Shown here piece by piece: positions 1-11,988 of a stretch of DNA of 64,000 nt; position 1 is the first letter of the stretch, and every line of letters begins with the position of its first letter. The position numbers and the translations under genes are program-made. The notes under the pieces were generated by a model that ran no database searches, had not been told where the DNA came from, and saw only the letters and a list, made by a program, of their open reading frames with translations. Source of the stretch: Papaver somniferum (lineage: Eukaryota > Streptophyta > Magnoliopsida > Ranunculales > Papaveraceae); assembly GCF_003573695.1 (NCBI RefSeq), contig NC_039366.1, positions 161,142,770 to 161,206,769 of the forward strand, written 5' to 3'.

Positions 1-614
1 ATATCTTGCGGGGTGTGCGGTTGTGGAATTTTATAGGGGTTATCTTGTATCTTAAAACTCCTTGATGAATGCATTTAGCTTCGGCATTATGATTGCATCT
101 AAATTAAGTTGGTATGTATTTTTCTTTTAGTCTATGAAATGTCTCTTGTGGAAATTTCATTATGATCCCGTTCTTGTACCTTTGCCAATTTTATTGACAA
201 AAATGGGAGAAATATTGTAGTTCACACTACAAATACATATGGTTTTTGGATCATTGTGTAAGGGGGAGTGGTTTCCATGATCGAGATAGAGTATTGACTA
301 AGGGGGAGTGATACATATCACCATAGTATTATTGTTAAAGTCGTGATACAATTGGACTTTGATGTTACATAATAATACTATGACACTGTATAATAATGAT
401 CGAGAATCTCAATTTCTCTCATTGTTATAGCTACGGATCTTCAAAAACGGTGATGTTAAACTTACAACCTTTGGGATCATTGGAGTACTTGGAAGGACGA
501 CGATTTCAGGGAACGTTGAAGATTAGACTATGGAATAGGAGCCACTAAAGTTTATCTTTTTTGTATTTCATATGTATTAATAGTTTTGTCACTAAAATTG
601 ACAAAGGGGGAGAT
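1..614 (+). mobile_element. 3' end of internal region of a Sirevirus-like Copia element, truncated by window edge
   Basis: This stretch is the reverse-complement counterpart of about 42896-43510, the region just inside the 3' LTR of the full-length element at 40497-49386, so it belongs to a second copy of that family. It has no ORF. It carries several polypurine runs: AAGGGGGAG near 260 and 300, and AAAGGGGGAGAT at 604-614, which directly abuts the LTR and is the likely plus-strand primer. Multiple polypurine tracts upstream of the 3' LTR are a known trait of Sireviruses. The 5' LTR and gag lie outside the window. Confidence 0.85.
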
Positions 615-3028
615 TGTTAGAGCATAGCTCTGTCGACCTCGCATGCGTTGCTATCTCAAGCATGTGTGTCAATGTTAGTTATCAAAACTATAAGTCTTGA
701 TTTCTAGCCTACATAGCTAAGTCTCGGACTAGGATAGAAAAGTGTAGTTGAGCTCAAGGACTTCATGGCGATTCATCATACAACGACGAAGGTCTACTCA
801 AGGAACCATGGAACTTCATCAACAAAAAGGTATGTGGAGACTTGAACTTATCTATCACTCAAAAGTCTATCTCTTCTATCTCCTACTTCTTATGAGATAA
901 AAGTAGTATGCTATATAGGCTGGATCATACACATTTGATATTTCGAGCCGAGTATATCTCGCCTATCTATATCTCGAAATCATGTGTTGGTAAAGCGTTT
1001 CGCTTTGATCAAGTTTATCTTCACCTAGTGACGAAAGTCATGAAAAGTTTCAATTACTTTGAGAATTGCTCTGACGCGAAACGGTCTGTGAATAACGGCT
1101 ATGTAACGTCCTCTGAGAATGTCTCAATGATTGGAATGAGAGTTTAGATTACATAACCATGTATTCCTTAAACCTAAGTTTTTCGAACTTTGTTGATTCA
1201 GAGAAACCGGAGGAATTGGCTTTGCCAAGTCCGCGAACCCAGTCCGCGAACTGACGGAAGTTCTTGTACCGAGAATTTCTGCTGGAATTTTACAAAAACT
1301 CGTTTGCATGTAAGTCCGCGAACTCAGTCCGCAAACCTAGTCCGCGAACTGGCGAAAGTCTCTTTGCCGAGATTTTCTGCTGAGTTTGGAAAACTCCACC
1401 GGTTATCTTAAGTCCATGAACTTGTTTGTGAGCTTAAGTGGTTATGATCTAAAGATGTGCTCTGAACATGAAACTTAAATTACTAAAGAATGCTTATGCA
1501 AACCATGGCTATAAAGTTCATGAGCCGATTCAATCGAATCGAATCATCTTTGTTTCAATTGTGTCTTGTGTAGTTACATAAGATCTCATAGGAATTGAAC
1601 AACTCTTTAACTAGTTCATTTGAGTCAATTGAACTAGTTATGGTGAAGAAGAACAAGGTTAATATGAAATGCTCATATGGTTAACCTTTTGGGTTACTAT
1701 ATTGAACCAACATACATGTACACGTTTGGGCATGGTTTTCACAAACCCAGTAAACGTCTACCCAAGTGTGTGTGACAAGCTAAGTTTTCGATCTAACGGT
1801 TGAGAAATATTAGCTTGAATCTAAATCAGGTTTTCATCTAACGGTGAATATGGATTGCTTTGTAACTAAGGCAAAACCCTGATTTGAAGGCTATATAAAG
1901 GAGACATCCAGCATTGTGCAAAACTAATCCCCACACGTCTGTGTGATACCAGTGCGCTCGCTAGAGTCGATTCTCCTTTAACCTTTGGTTTTCTTCTCTA
2001 AAACTAGGTTAACGACTTAAAGACTTCATTGGGATTGTAAAGCCAGACCGATACTAATTTTATCGTAGTTGTGTGATATGATATTGCACCTTCTATCGTA
2101 CGAGTACAATCTTTGATTGGCTTTAGATCGTGAGAGTTCTCCGATAGGAAAGATAAAGAAGTAACAAACATCTTCGTCTCACTGTTTGTGATTCCTTGAC
2201 AAACCGCCTGTGTAGTCAGGAAGGATTGTAGAGAGGTGATTGATTAATCTAGGCTGTTCTTCGGGAATATAAGACCGGATTATCAATTGGTTCCTGTTCA
2301 CCTTGATTTCATATCTTAAGACGGAACAAAACCTAGGGTTTATCTATGGGAGACAGATTTATCCTTTGATAGACTTGTCTGTGTGAGAAAGATATGTTTA
2401 TTATCAAGTCTGCGATTTTGGGTTGCAACAACTCTTGGTTGTGGGTGAGATCATCTAAGGGAATCAAGTGCGCAGTATCCTGCTGGGATCAGAGGCATAG
2501 GAATACAACTGTACCTTGGATCGGCGGGAGACTGATTGGGGTTCAACTATAGTCCAGTCCGAAGTTAGCTTGGAGTATGATAATGTCTGTAGCGGCTTAA
2601 TATAATGTGTATTCAATCTGAACTAGGTCCCGGGGTTTTTCTGCATTTGCGGTTTCCTCGTTAACAAAACTTCTGGTGTCTGTGTTATTTCGTTTCCGCA
2701 TTATATTTTATATAATTGAAATAATACAGGTTGTGCGTTCGTTATCATCAATTGGAACTCCAACATTTGGTTGTTGATTGATATTGATTTATCCTTGGAC
2801 ATTGGTCTTTGGTACCGTCCAAGTTATTCCTTGCATTTGATAAAGACTCGCTATTGATTTTAGCTTGAGTAAAAATCAAATCAAGAGAGAGATATTAACT
2901 CCTTGAGATACTTTTATCTAGATTGAGTATGACTGTCTAGTTGATTCTCTAGCAAAGTATTTCAGAGTTAGTCCATACAGATTGCTAAGCGAAATATTGG
3001 GTGGTGTTGTTAGACCCCCGCTTTTTCA
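615..3028 (+). repeat. 3' LTR of Sirevirus-like Copia element (2414 bp)
   Basis: The LTR starts TGTTAGAGCATAGCTC directly after the polypurine tract and ends CTTTTTCA, giving canonical TG...CA ends. It matches both LTRs of the element at 40497-49386 (2399 and 2415 bp) along its length. It contains the 50-bp block at about 2624-2674 (GTTTCCTCGTTAACAAAAC core) shared by every Copia-type LTR in this window. The sequence that follows, from 3029, is the interior of a different LTR (compare 18532 onwards), so the insertion point is clear. The target duplication cannot be checked because the 5' LTR is off the window. Confidence 0.9.
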
Positions 3029-3694
3029 TATGCAGTGCAAGAGCTCATGTTTGGGTCGGCGTTTGAAGCGCTCGTGAATGAGCAACACGGGGGCCGATCA
3101 ACTAGAGGACTGGTGGGCCCTCCGGTGGTTGCTACAGTGATTGCATAGTCCTGCTAGGAGTAAGCTATGCTTGTTAAATCGTGCGGCCAAATTGTTTGGA
3201 TGTGATCGTATCTGAGACTAATATTAACAGTCTAGATTTTCTTTAAGAAATAAATATGTGTTTGATCACGCTAACTTTAATTAAAAGTGTGTGAATACGT
3301 TGATCTCTTTGTCAGAGAGATATAGTCAGTATTTTTTTGTGCAGATCCCAATACTAGCACTTCGGGAGATTCATGCTACTCTGCTGAGAGTGAGCATTGA
3401 TCGTCATGTCATGCCAATATTGAGAGTTCGGCTGGGAACATAGCACGGAAAAAATACAAGGCAAATCATGCATTAGTTAATAATGTTGGCATAAGATAGA
3501 ATCCATAGAATATTCGGGATTGCTATCACCATTCTGAATGAACTTTATCTATATACTGAGTTGTTCAATACATGTTAAAGAAAGAGGTTTGAGCACTCGT
3601 TATTTTCAAGTGGCCATCATTCCTTTGTAGGATGAAAGCACATTAAATGCAGGGTTTTACAATTTTGACCCTGAACTAAAAACCACCATCAACA
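3029..3694 (-). repeat. Fragment of Gypsy-type LTR (same family as solo LTR 16608-19190)
   Basis: 3029-3694 is nearly identical to about 18532-19190, including the GCACTTCGGGAGATTCATGC block and the terminal ACCACCATCAACA. It is therefore the start (in minus orientation TGTTGATGGTGG...) of a Gypsy-type LTR that was split by the Copia insertion ending at 3028. The remainder lies upstream of the window. The sequence resumed at 3695 (CTCCTTTAAC) matches the interior of a Copia LTR (compare 1973 onwards), so this LTR had itself inserted into a Copia LTR. Confidence 0.85.
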
Positions 3695-4744
3695 CTCCTT
3701 TAACTTAGGTTTTTCCTAAAACCATTATAGGTTAACGACTTAAAGACTTCATTGGGATTCTGAAGCCAGACCCAACTATTTTCTCTGTATTTGCGTGTTC
3801 TGATCTTACTTGTTCTATCGTATTGAGTATTATCTTCTCTAAGATTTGCTCGGGATTTATCTCCGATAGGTAAGATATAAAAAGTAATCATAAAGCTCTC
3901 CGTCTCATTCTTTGTGATTCCACAATAACTTGTTCTACTACCATATAGTTAAGTTATTGTGAGGTGATTGATATTTCTAGGTTGTTCTTCGGGAATATAA
4001 GACCGGATTATCAATAGGTTCCTGTTCACCTTGATTTATCAAAATACGGAACAAAACTTCATGGGTATTTCTGTCAGATACAGATTTATCTATCAGAATA
4101 GACTTTTCTGTGGGAGACATATTTGTTTATCAAGTCTTCGACTTTGGGTCGTAGCAACTCTTAGTTATGGGTGAGATCAACTAAGGGAATCAAGTGTGTA
4201 GAGTCCTGCTGGGATTCAGAGACGTAAGGAACGCGATTGTACCATAATCAGTGTGAGATTGGTTAGGGCTCAACTACATTCCAGTCCGAAGTTAACTTGT
4301 AGTAGGCTAGAGTCTATAGCGGCTTAATACAGTATGGTGTTCAAATCTGGACTAGGTCCCGAGGCTTTTCTGCATTTGCGGTTTCCTCGTTAACAAAACT
4401 TCTGGTGTCTGTGTTATTTCTTTTACGCATTATATTTTTATATAATTGAAATATCACAGGTTTTGCGTAGTTCAATCAATTGGTAAATCCGACCTATGGT
4501 TGTTGATTGAAATTGATTGACACTTGAACATTGGTTTTTGATACCGTTCAAGTTATTTCTCATACCAATCGGGCTCACATATTTCTATCTGTTCGATTGC
4601 AGATTGTGTTGAGAAATTAGGATATAACTCTTGGATATATTTCCTTGATTGAGTCTGACTATCTAGTTGATTTTATATTGCAGTTAGTCCATACAGATTG
4701 CCGAACGAAATATTGGGTGTGGTTGCTAGACCCACGCTTTTTCA
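3695..4744 (+). repeat. 3' portion of a second Copia LTR subfamily
   Basis: This matches the last 1050 bp or so of the 615-3028 LTR at clearly lower identity (shared GTTAACGACTTAAAGACTTC at 3732, GTTTCCTCGTTAACAAAAC at 4380, and the end ACCCACGCTTTTTCA). It is not followed by the tRNA-Met primer site, so it is a 3' LTR or solo LTR. Its left part is beyond the Gypsy LTR fragment and off the window. Confidence 0.75.
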
Positions 4745-5289
4745 ATTTTGTCATGGTACATGTACCGGGTTTTTATACCCTTAAGACAAAACAACTTCAG
4801 GAGTCTACAGAACTTTTTTGGTGTGCATACTAGGTGTGTGTACCATCCTGAGTTCATGAGTCAACAAACATTTTTTGGTTTGCATACTCAGTATGTGTAC
4901 CAAAAGTCGTTTCCGAACTACAGCTACATCGGTACATGTACTACGGCTCCGGACTTATAACGGTTGCACCAATATGTAAGCTGGTACGTGTACTGTACTG
5001 TATCCAGATTTACAGTAGTTCTATATATCCATAATAATCAATTTAAAATATTCCCGAATAACATCAATGACACATGTCAATGTTCCACGCTATTTTCAAA
5101 TGATTAACTTGAATCACGATTTTGGTCATAAACAATAAATTGTTTTCAACCAAATTCATCAAGTTTTGAATAAATGTTCTCAAGCTTGGTCAACATATTT
5201 CGAGAGTAATTAACAAGATAAACTTGACTCGAATTTTCTGTTGTGCATGTAAAATCCACTTTAGTCATGCGACATAGTTTCATAGATAC
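4745..5289 (-). repeat. Minus-strand Copia-type LTR, part 1 of 2
   Basis: This continues in 7965-8227; together they align with the terminal third of the complete LTR 5290-7964 (for example ATAAATTGT..CAACCAAATTCATCAAGT near 5130 versus ATAAATTGTCTCCAACTAAACTCGTCAAG near 7540). The complete LTR inserted into it, and the 3695-4744 LTR inserted at its left edge. The AT-rich ORFs here look spurious. Confidence 0.65.
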
Positions 5290-7964
5290 TGAAAACGCGG
5301 GGGTATAACAACCACACCCAAGATTTCGTTTGACAATCTGTATGGACTACACCCCAATATAATTCCGAGAGCACCAACTTAAAAGTCAGACTCAATCAAG
5401 AAAGATATCAAAGACCTTTATCTCATTCTCAATAAATCAATAAATCAACTAGATAGAAATCCGTGAGAGTGATTGATATGAGAATAACTCGGATGGTACC
5501 AAATACCAATGGTCGAGTGTCAATCAAGTTCTATCCAACAATCAAGGTCAGATTTTTCAAATGATTAGACTACGCACAACCTGTGATATTTCAATTATAT
5601 AAACAAATATAATACGAAAAAAATAACACTGACACCAGAAATTTTGTTAACGAGGAAACCGCAAATGTAGAAAAACTCCGGTAGCTATTCCAGATTTGAA
5701 CACCATACTGTATTAAGCCGCTACAGACTCTAGCCTACTACAAGTTAACTTCAGAATGGAATGTAGTTGAGCCCAACCAAGTCTCACACCGATTAAGGTA
5801 CAATCGCGTTCCTTACGCCTCTTGAATCCCAGCAGGACTCTGCGCACTTGATTCCCATAGTTTATCTCACCCACAACTAAGAGTTGCTACGACCCAAAAT
5901 CGAAGACTTACAAACAAATCTCTCTCCCATAGATAAGTCTATTCAGGTTTTGTTTCCGTCTTTAGATCAATCAAGGTGAAAAAGAAACTCAACTAATAAT
6001 CTGATTTTATACACCTGATGAGCATCCTTGAAATATTAGTCACCTCACAATAACCTAACTGATTAACAAAAGAAGTTATTGCAGAATCATAAGAGTCTGA
6101 GACGAAGAACTGTTGTGATTACTTTTTATATCTTACCTATCGGAGATGATTCTCGAGTAAATCTTAGAGAAGATAAAACTCAATACGATAGAACAAGTAA
6201 GATCAGAATACGCAACTAGAGAGAAAATAGTTGGATCTGGCTTCACAAATCTCAAATGAAGTCTTCAAGCTGTTAACCTAATAATGGTTTTGGAAAAACC
6301 TAGGCAAAGGAGAATCGACTCTAGTTTACAACTAGGACACACGAGCGTGTCGGGATGAGGTTTCCCAGCTGCTAGAGTTCTCCCTTATATAGTCTTTCAA
6401 ATCAGGGTTGCTTACAATCAAAGCTAAGAAACCTTAGTAACAAAGCAATTGATATTCACCATTAGATGAACTTCTGATTTAAGATTCAAGCTAAGTATGT
6501 TTATAAACTAAGCAATCAATCTCCACCGTTAGATGGTATTAGCTTGATACACACAAATGAAATATACATATATTTAGATTGGATGAATCGTACCCAAGCG
6601 TGTATACCTTGTTGGATAAATAATAGTTAACTGAAGTTATCCATATTAACACTTATAACTTAGCCATATTCATCTAACACTTCTAGATCAAATATGATGA
6701 TCAATCAATCATGATAGATAATCATATGAATCTAAATGTGTTTCAAGAGAGTTTTTCAAATGTTCATCATCTCATAAAAATATATATGTGAAACATTTGA
6801 AACAAAATCGGTTTGCTTTGTAATTGTACAAAGTACTTATCCAAGAACCAATTCGTGAACATAATGCCACAGTTTGTAAAACTAGTTCACATACCTTATT
6901 CCATTAAAGTTCCAGGGACTTTTGTTCGCAAATGAACCTGAGTTCATGAGTATGAAAATCCATACTTTAGATTTGTCATCTATTCTTATCAATAATACGC
7001 GTGCATCCCACTCCAGCAAGTATCTTTCCAGTGATCTAATCCGTCAAAAGAGAGGGGAGGGAAAGCTCTCCAAAGGGGAGACTCTAAAGGGAGCTGAGCC
7101 CATAAGATATCAGTCGTTCGCAAACATGGTAAGCGAACAACAGTTCCGGACTTGGCCTTTTCTAGACGTTCGCAAACAGGGTACGCGAATAACAGCTCCG
7201 GACCTTTTCACAGATAAACCCGTTCGCAGACATAGTTCGCAAACAAGAGTTCCGGACCTGAACTAGAACTTCATAGTCTACATACAAAGTATACATACTG
7301 TGACATATCCAGGAAATTCTAGTCGTTCTAAAACTCTCTTCTAACCGTTGAAACATCCTTAGAAGACAACAATGGTAATCTTACACATACCACTAGCTTC
7401 AAGTAATTTTCAAGTGATTAATCGATCAATACGAAACTTCCCAGTTAATATCATATGACTGTCTCACAAAAATCATGTAATATGTTCAAGGTAATTTTCA
7501 CATGATAATCTTTGACTTAATATTTAGTTTCCAACAAATAAATTGTCTCCAACTAAACTCGTCAAGTATACGATGACTTAGCCAAAGCTAAAAGCTTCCA
7601 ACACGTATTTAGATAAATAGATAAACGAGATAAAATCGGTTTGAAATATCAAATGTGTATAATGTAAAAGTCTATATAGTTATACAACTTAGTCTCAGGG
7701 AGAATAGAATAGACTTCTGAATGATAGATAAGTTCTAGTCTCCACAAACCTTTTGTTGATGAAGTTCCTCCAAGATCTTCAGTAGATCTTCTTCTTCAAT
7801 TGGTGAACGCTGTGAAGTCTAAAGCTCAACGACACACTTCTATCCTAATCCAAGACATAGTTATAAGTATACTAGAAATCAAGTATATAGTTTTGATCAA
7901 CTAAACTTGACAAACAAGCTTGAGATAGCAACACTTGCAAGTTCGACCGAGCAGTGCTCTAACA
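5290..7964 (-). repeat. Complete Copia-type LTR, apparently solo (2675 bp)
   Basis: Read on the plus strand it begins TGAAAACGCGGG and ends GCAGTGCTCTAACA, the mirror of the TGTTAGAGC...TTTTCA ends of the other Copia LTRs. It contains the shared GTTAACGAGGAAACCGCAAATG block at about 5645. No tRNA primer site or coding region lies on either side, so it is probably a solo LTR. The flanking pentamers are GATAC (5285-5289) and AATAT (7965-7969), which differ by two transitions and may be a decayed target duplication. Short ORFs inside, including 6922-7266, have no recognisable domain. Confidence 0.75.
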
Positions 7965-8227
7965 AATATACAAAGGTGAAAACTTGAATAATAGGTGGTT
8001 CAGTCTTCACTTACCTTTTGTTGATGAAGTTCTCCAAAAGCTTCAGTTGATCTTCACCTACAAACGGTAGAAAGCAGTGATTTATGGTATTCAACTACAC
8101 ACTTCTATCCTAATCGGAGACTTGACTAAATGTAGACTGCGGATCTAGATATAGTTTTGATAAACTAAATTTCACAACAATCTTGAGATAAAAATACTTG
8201 TGAGTTCGACCGAGCAATGCTCTAACA
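7965..8227 (-). repeat. Minus-strand Copia-type LTR, part 2 of 2
   Basis: This resumes the LTR interrupted at 5289 and ends GCAATGCTCTAACA at 8227. It parallels the end of 5290-7964 (ACCTTTTGTTGATGAAGTTC at 8011 versus 7746). The sequence from 8228 is LINE coding sequence, so this LTR inserted into a LINE. Confidence 0.7.
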
Positions 8228-8228
8228 A

Positions 8229-8558
8229 GAATGACATGCAAGAGTATGTGTTGAGTTTAATGTTGATGCTGATTTTCCTAGTCAAATTGATGCTATGGTG
8301 GGAAAGGTTAGAATTAAGGTACATGTGGAGTATAATTGGAAACCCCAAATATGTTCACAGTGTGCAGTCTTTGGACGCTCAAGAGAAAATTGTTTTGATG
8401 CTTCTGATGATGTGGTTGCATCAAATGCATCTGCTGAGAAGTTGATTAAGGATGCTAGTCTAGAGAAAAATAAGAATGCTGGAAGTAATGATAGCTGGGT
8501 AGTTAAGAATTTCAATAAGGGAAGAGGAAATAACAAAATAAGAATACTGGGGATGTGA
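8229..8558 (+). pseudogene. LINE ORF1 fragment (RNA-binding protein with zinc knuckle)
   Basis: The frame reads HARVCVEFNVDADFPSQ near its start, then an EYNWKPQICSQC segment. This is the typical C-terminal part of plant L1 ORF1 proteins (DUF4283 followed by zf-CCHC_4), which bind the element's RNA. The knuckle reads CSQCAVFGRSRENC, so the usual histidine is replaced by arginine and zinc binding is probably lost. The N-terminal DUF4283 domain lies upstream of the inserted LTR or is missing. A lysine- and asparagine-rich tail follows and ends at a stop at 8556-8558. A related out-of-phase stretch continues at 8653-8970. Confidence 0.7.
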
Positions 8559-8989
8559 AGGGTGCATCTAGAAATGAGAATGCAATTATGGTGGAGGTTC
8601 ACATTATTATGAAAAATAAGTTTTATCATCTTGCTGAGAATGGCAGTGGTGAATGTACGGATACGGTGATGATACTGAAGTTGTAGATGTTGGAGCAAAT
8701 AGTGTAGGTGTGGTAGAAAAGGAAATTGTGTTCCCTTATAGTGATGTCCATAAAAATAGTGAAAGTACTTCTGGTAGTGCAAGATATGGTATTGGGTTTG
8801 TTCAGACTCATGTAGAGAAATTGGATAAAGGACAGAAGAAAAATGAGTTGATTGGTGTTGGATCTCATTTCTTATCTGAAACCTCAGTCCAAGTGAAGAA
8901 TTCTTTGAATGTGAAGGTTGCTAATACGAAACCTGCTAAGGTCAAAAATCTAAACCCTTCTCATGGTTAATATGCTCAAAATAGGTTGT

Positions 8990-10060
8990 TAGAATATAAA
9001 GGGTTTGAATGGCCCTTTAAAACAAGTACAAGTTAATTCAAATAAATTAATCATGATGGATGTAGTTGAAACTCATACGCAGGAAATAATAAAGATAGGA
9101 TAACGAATAGAATTTTCCATTATTGGCATTTTATTGATAATTATTCTCTAAATTCTCCTAATAAGATTTGGGTGGGGTGGGATACGGAGATTATGTTTGT
9201 TGTTGTTCTACATACTTCTTCCCAAGTTATTTTCTTAGATATTGCTCCCTGTGTATTTTTATTTTTGTCATCTATTTCATTTTCGTCAGTCCTAAAAAAA
9301 TGTCCAGCTTTTTTCATAGTGGTATTTTCTCACTAAACTCTCAAATATACTTATAAATTTTTATCACTATAAAATCATTTTCATTATGAGCCAATACAAA
9401 ATCTTAAATATTATACTCATAAATAAAAAACGAATTTGTTTAATATCTTTCATGTTTATTATCATTCATTTTTTAAAATAATTTTTACTTTAGAGTTTCC
9501 AAAATAAATTTGAATTTGAATTTATATTCTCTTTTTTTTTTTTTATTTCTTATTAAAAATAGGTTATTTTTTCTTTTCCTATTAAAAATAGGTTTTCCGA
9601 TTTCATGTATTCTATCGATAAAATTTATATTTTTCCGTTTTGACAATAATAAGACATTTAATAGGGATAGTTTAGGAAAATCCTTCGATCTCCTTATTTT
9701 ATTTGACTTTTTCAAAGCGGACTAAAATTAAAAGATGGAGGGATTACTACTTTTCAAAATAAAATTTTGTTACTACTTTTGTTTATGGTAGTAATGATAT
9801 TATTCAAAGAAGGCATTTATGGAATGATTTGAGAATTTTTGCTAGTGCTAATAGTAAGCCTTGGATATTATTTGGGAATTTTAGTTCCATGATTGAAGTT
9901 GGTGATAGAGGCGAGTAGGGGTGTTGGCATTGCTCCGGCACATTATTCTGATTTAAAGGAATATTCTCAAGATATTTAAGTCTTTGATCTGATACAGTGG
10001 TTGTTTCTACACTTGGAGTAACCATCAAGATGGTAATACTAGATATTGCTTCAAAAATTG
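8990..10060 (+). pseudogene. LINE ORF2 endonuclease remnants, split by AT-rich insertion
   Basis: Near 9000 the sequence reads GLNGPLKQVQV, which resembles the N-terminus of plant L1 apurinic-type endonucleases (..RGLNNPLKQ..). Around 10010 it reads TWSNHQDGNTRY-like, matching the conserved TWSN segment near the end of that domain, followed by an SDHSP-like segment. These normally nick target DNA for target-primed reverse transcription. Multiple stops and frameshifts make it inactive, and 9240-9749 is foreign sequence. The assignment rests on these short matches and their order. Confidence 0.55.
9240..9749. mobile_element. Probable MITE inserted in LINE endonuclease region
   Basis: This very AT-rich 510-bp stretch has no LINE similarity. 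Its left end reads ATTGCTCCCTGTGTATTTTT and its right end, reverse complemented, TAGTAATCCCTCCATCTTTT. They share a TCCCT...TTTT..ATTTT..GTC pattern as imperfect terminal inverted repeats, in the style of plant CTCCCTCCGT MITEs. TA dinucleotides flank both ends. LINE sequence appears to resume just after it. Repeat identity is only moderate, and exact ends are uncertain. Confidence 0.4.
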
Positions 10061-10739
10061 ATAGAGTCTTAGTTAATCTGTACTGGTTGGAGTTCTTTGC
10101 GGAGCCTGAGGTTGAATTTCAGGTTCCACGGATCTCTGATGATAGTCCTGTTATTCCTGATTTCTTCAAAATTATGAGGAATTATTGGAAGGAACCAGTT
10201 CAAGAAAACCTTATGATGGTTATTATTGATAATTGAAGAGGTTGAAGAAAATTTTGATTGCTTCGAAAAAATGAAAGGTTCAAGAAGTTCTCTGGTCAAT
10301 TTATTTGTGCTAACGATAATATGCTAGTCTCCAAAAAAAGCTCTAGAGTTTCTCCTCTTAATAATTTCATTGCACAAGCAGAGAAGGAGGTTGTCAAGAC
10401 TAATCCAAAGCTGGCTACATACGATGAGTCCATTGATAAGGGAAAATATAAAATTAAGAAGATGGAGGTAGGGGATTCCAATACTAGGTTTTTTAATTCT
10501 TCTTTAAGGTAGAGGAGGTCCAGGAACAATATTCTAGTTCCTAATTCTAGAGAAAATGTTAGATTGAAGGATGATAAATTGTTGTTAAGTGTGTTGATTA
10601 ATTTCTTTGAATCTCTGTTTAATGTTCTTACTTTTTTTAAAGATACTGAAGTTGTTATTGATGATCTGATTTTTGAGAAGTTGGCTTCTGTTGGGGATGC
10701 TTGTGATCTTGTTATTAATTTGGTTACTAGAGATGAAGT

Positions 10740-11560
10740 AGTATAAGCTATTTCTTCTATTCATTCTACAAAAGATAATGGGCCTGATGGGTATAATAGT
10801 TATTTTTTTTCAAGGTTGCTTGGTCTGTTATGAGGGGTTATTTTATGACAGTTGTGAAGAAAATTTTCAAATATGGTAAGTTATTGAAGTACCTTGGTTG
10901 CAAATGTGATAACCCTTCTTCTATTAGAGATTCTAGGCCTATTTCCTGTTGAAATGAGTATACAAATGTATTATAAAGATCATTTCTTTTATAATGAAAT
11001 TTGTAATTTATTTCTGGAAGGTCTATTCAATACAATATCCTTCTAGCTCATGAGATTGTTAGAAATTACCACAAGACTATTGGTACTCCTAAGTGTTCTT
11101 TGAAGATTGATTTGCAGAAGGCTTATGACACCGTTAGCTGGAATGTTGTTAGAGCTGTTATGAAGAAGCTAGGATTTCCTACTCAGTTTATTGATTGGAT
11201 TTATTTATGTATATTTTATTCCAGATTCTCACTGATGGTGAATGGGTCTCATTTTCGTTTTTTGGGGGATAAAAGGGGAATAAGACAAGTTTGTCCTAGG
11301 TCCCCATTTATCTTTGTTATGGTTATGGAAATTTTTAATACTTTAATAAAGCAATATGTTTCTTATGGTTCCTTGGTTTACATCCCAAGTGTAAGCTTAC
11401 TCAGCTTATACGTATGTATTCTGCAGATGATATGTTGGTGTGTTTTTTAAGAGAAGTGTAAAGGATGTTCAGGTCCTGGCAAAGTTTTCAGATGCTTTTA
11501 GTAAATTTTCTGAACTTGTGGTTTATTGTAAGAAGCCTTCTGATGCGTGTTTTAAGTGCA
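10740..11560 (+). pseudogene. LINE ORF2 reverse transcriptase fragment
   Basis: In order I see a KDNGPDGYNSYFF segment (conserved before the RT core), SIRDSRPISCC, then KIDLQKAYDTVSW (motif A with its catalytic Asp) at about 11103, GIRQVCPRSPFIFVM at about 11277 (usually GLRQGDPLSPYLF), and SADDMLV at about 11420 (the F/YADD active-site motif with its aromatic changed to Ser). Frames shift several times, so it cannot make active enzyme. RNase H and the C-terminal part are absent. Confidence 0.8.
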
Positions 11561-11988
11561 AAAAATTAATCAAGATAATAGGATTTCCTACTCAGTTTAT
11601 TGATTGGATTTATTTATGTATATTTTCTTCCTGATTCTCACTGATGGTGAATGGGTCTCATTTTCGTTTTTTGGGGGATAAAAGGGGAATAAGACAAGGT
11701 TTTCCTACGTCCCCATTTATCTTTGTTATGGTTATGGAAGTTTTTAGTATTTTAATAAAGCAATAGGTTTCTTATGGTTCCTTTGGTTTACATCCCAAGT
11801 GTAAGATTACTCAGCTTATACGTATGTATCCTGCAGATGATATGTTGGTGTTTTTTTTAAGAGAAGTGTAAAGGATGTTCAGGTCCTGGCAAAGGTTTCG
11901 GATGCTTTTAGTAAATTTTCTGATCTTGTGGTTTATTGTAAGAAGCCTTCTGATGCGTGTCTTAAGTGCAAAAAATTAATCAAGATAA
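11172..11988 (+). repeat. 409-bp tandem duplication within the LINE RT
   Basis: GGATTTCCTACTCAGTTTAT begins at 11172 and again at 11581, and the two 409-bp units are nearly identical to AAAAAATTAATCAAGATAAT at their ends. Differences are few (for example CTTGGT/CTTTGGT and the active-site segment YSADD versus YPADD), so the duplication is much younger than the first decay of the LINE. Confidence 0.95.

Larger units (their letters stand above)
8228..11988 (+). mobile_element. Decayed L1-type LINE, 5' end displaced by LTR insertion
   Basis: Fragments appear in the order expected for a plant L1 LINE: an ORF1 zinc-knuckle protein (8229-8558), an ORF2 endonuclease start (about 8990), the endonuclease end (TWSNHQDG-like, about 10010), then reverse transcriptase (about 10740-11560). 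All frames are broken by stops and shifts. A 510-bp AT-rich insertion (9240-9749) splits the endonuclease, and the RT part is tandemly duplicated. No poly-A tail or target duplication was found; the 3' end was set where the duplicated unit stops. Confidence 0.8.

Noticed and set aside
8282..8782. 166-codon minus-strand ORF
   Set aside because: It is antisense to LINE ORF1 fragments whose zinc-knuckle frame on the plus strand is recognisable; the minus product is low-complexity His/Leu/Ser with no domain.
9485..9725. Short ORFs on both strands in the AT-rich insertion
   Set aside because: Poly-Phe/Lys/Asn translations of T- and A-runs; no coding signal.
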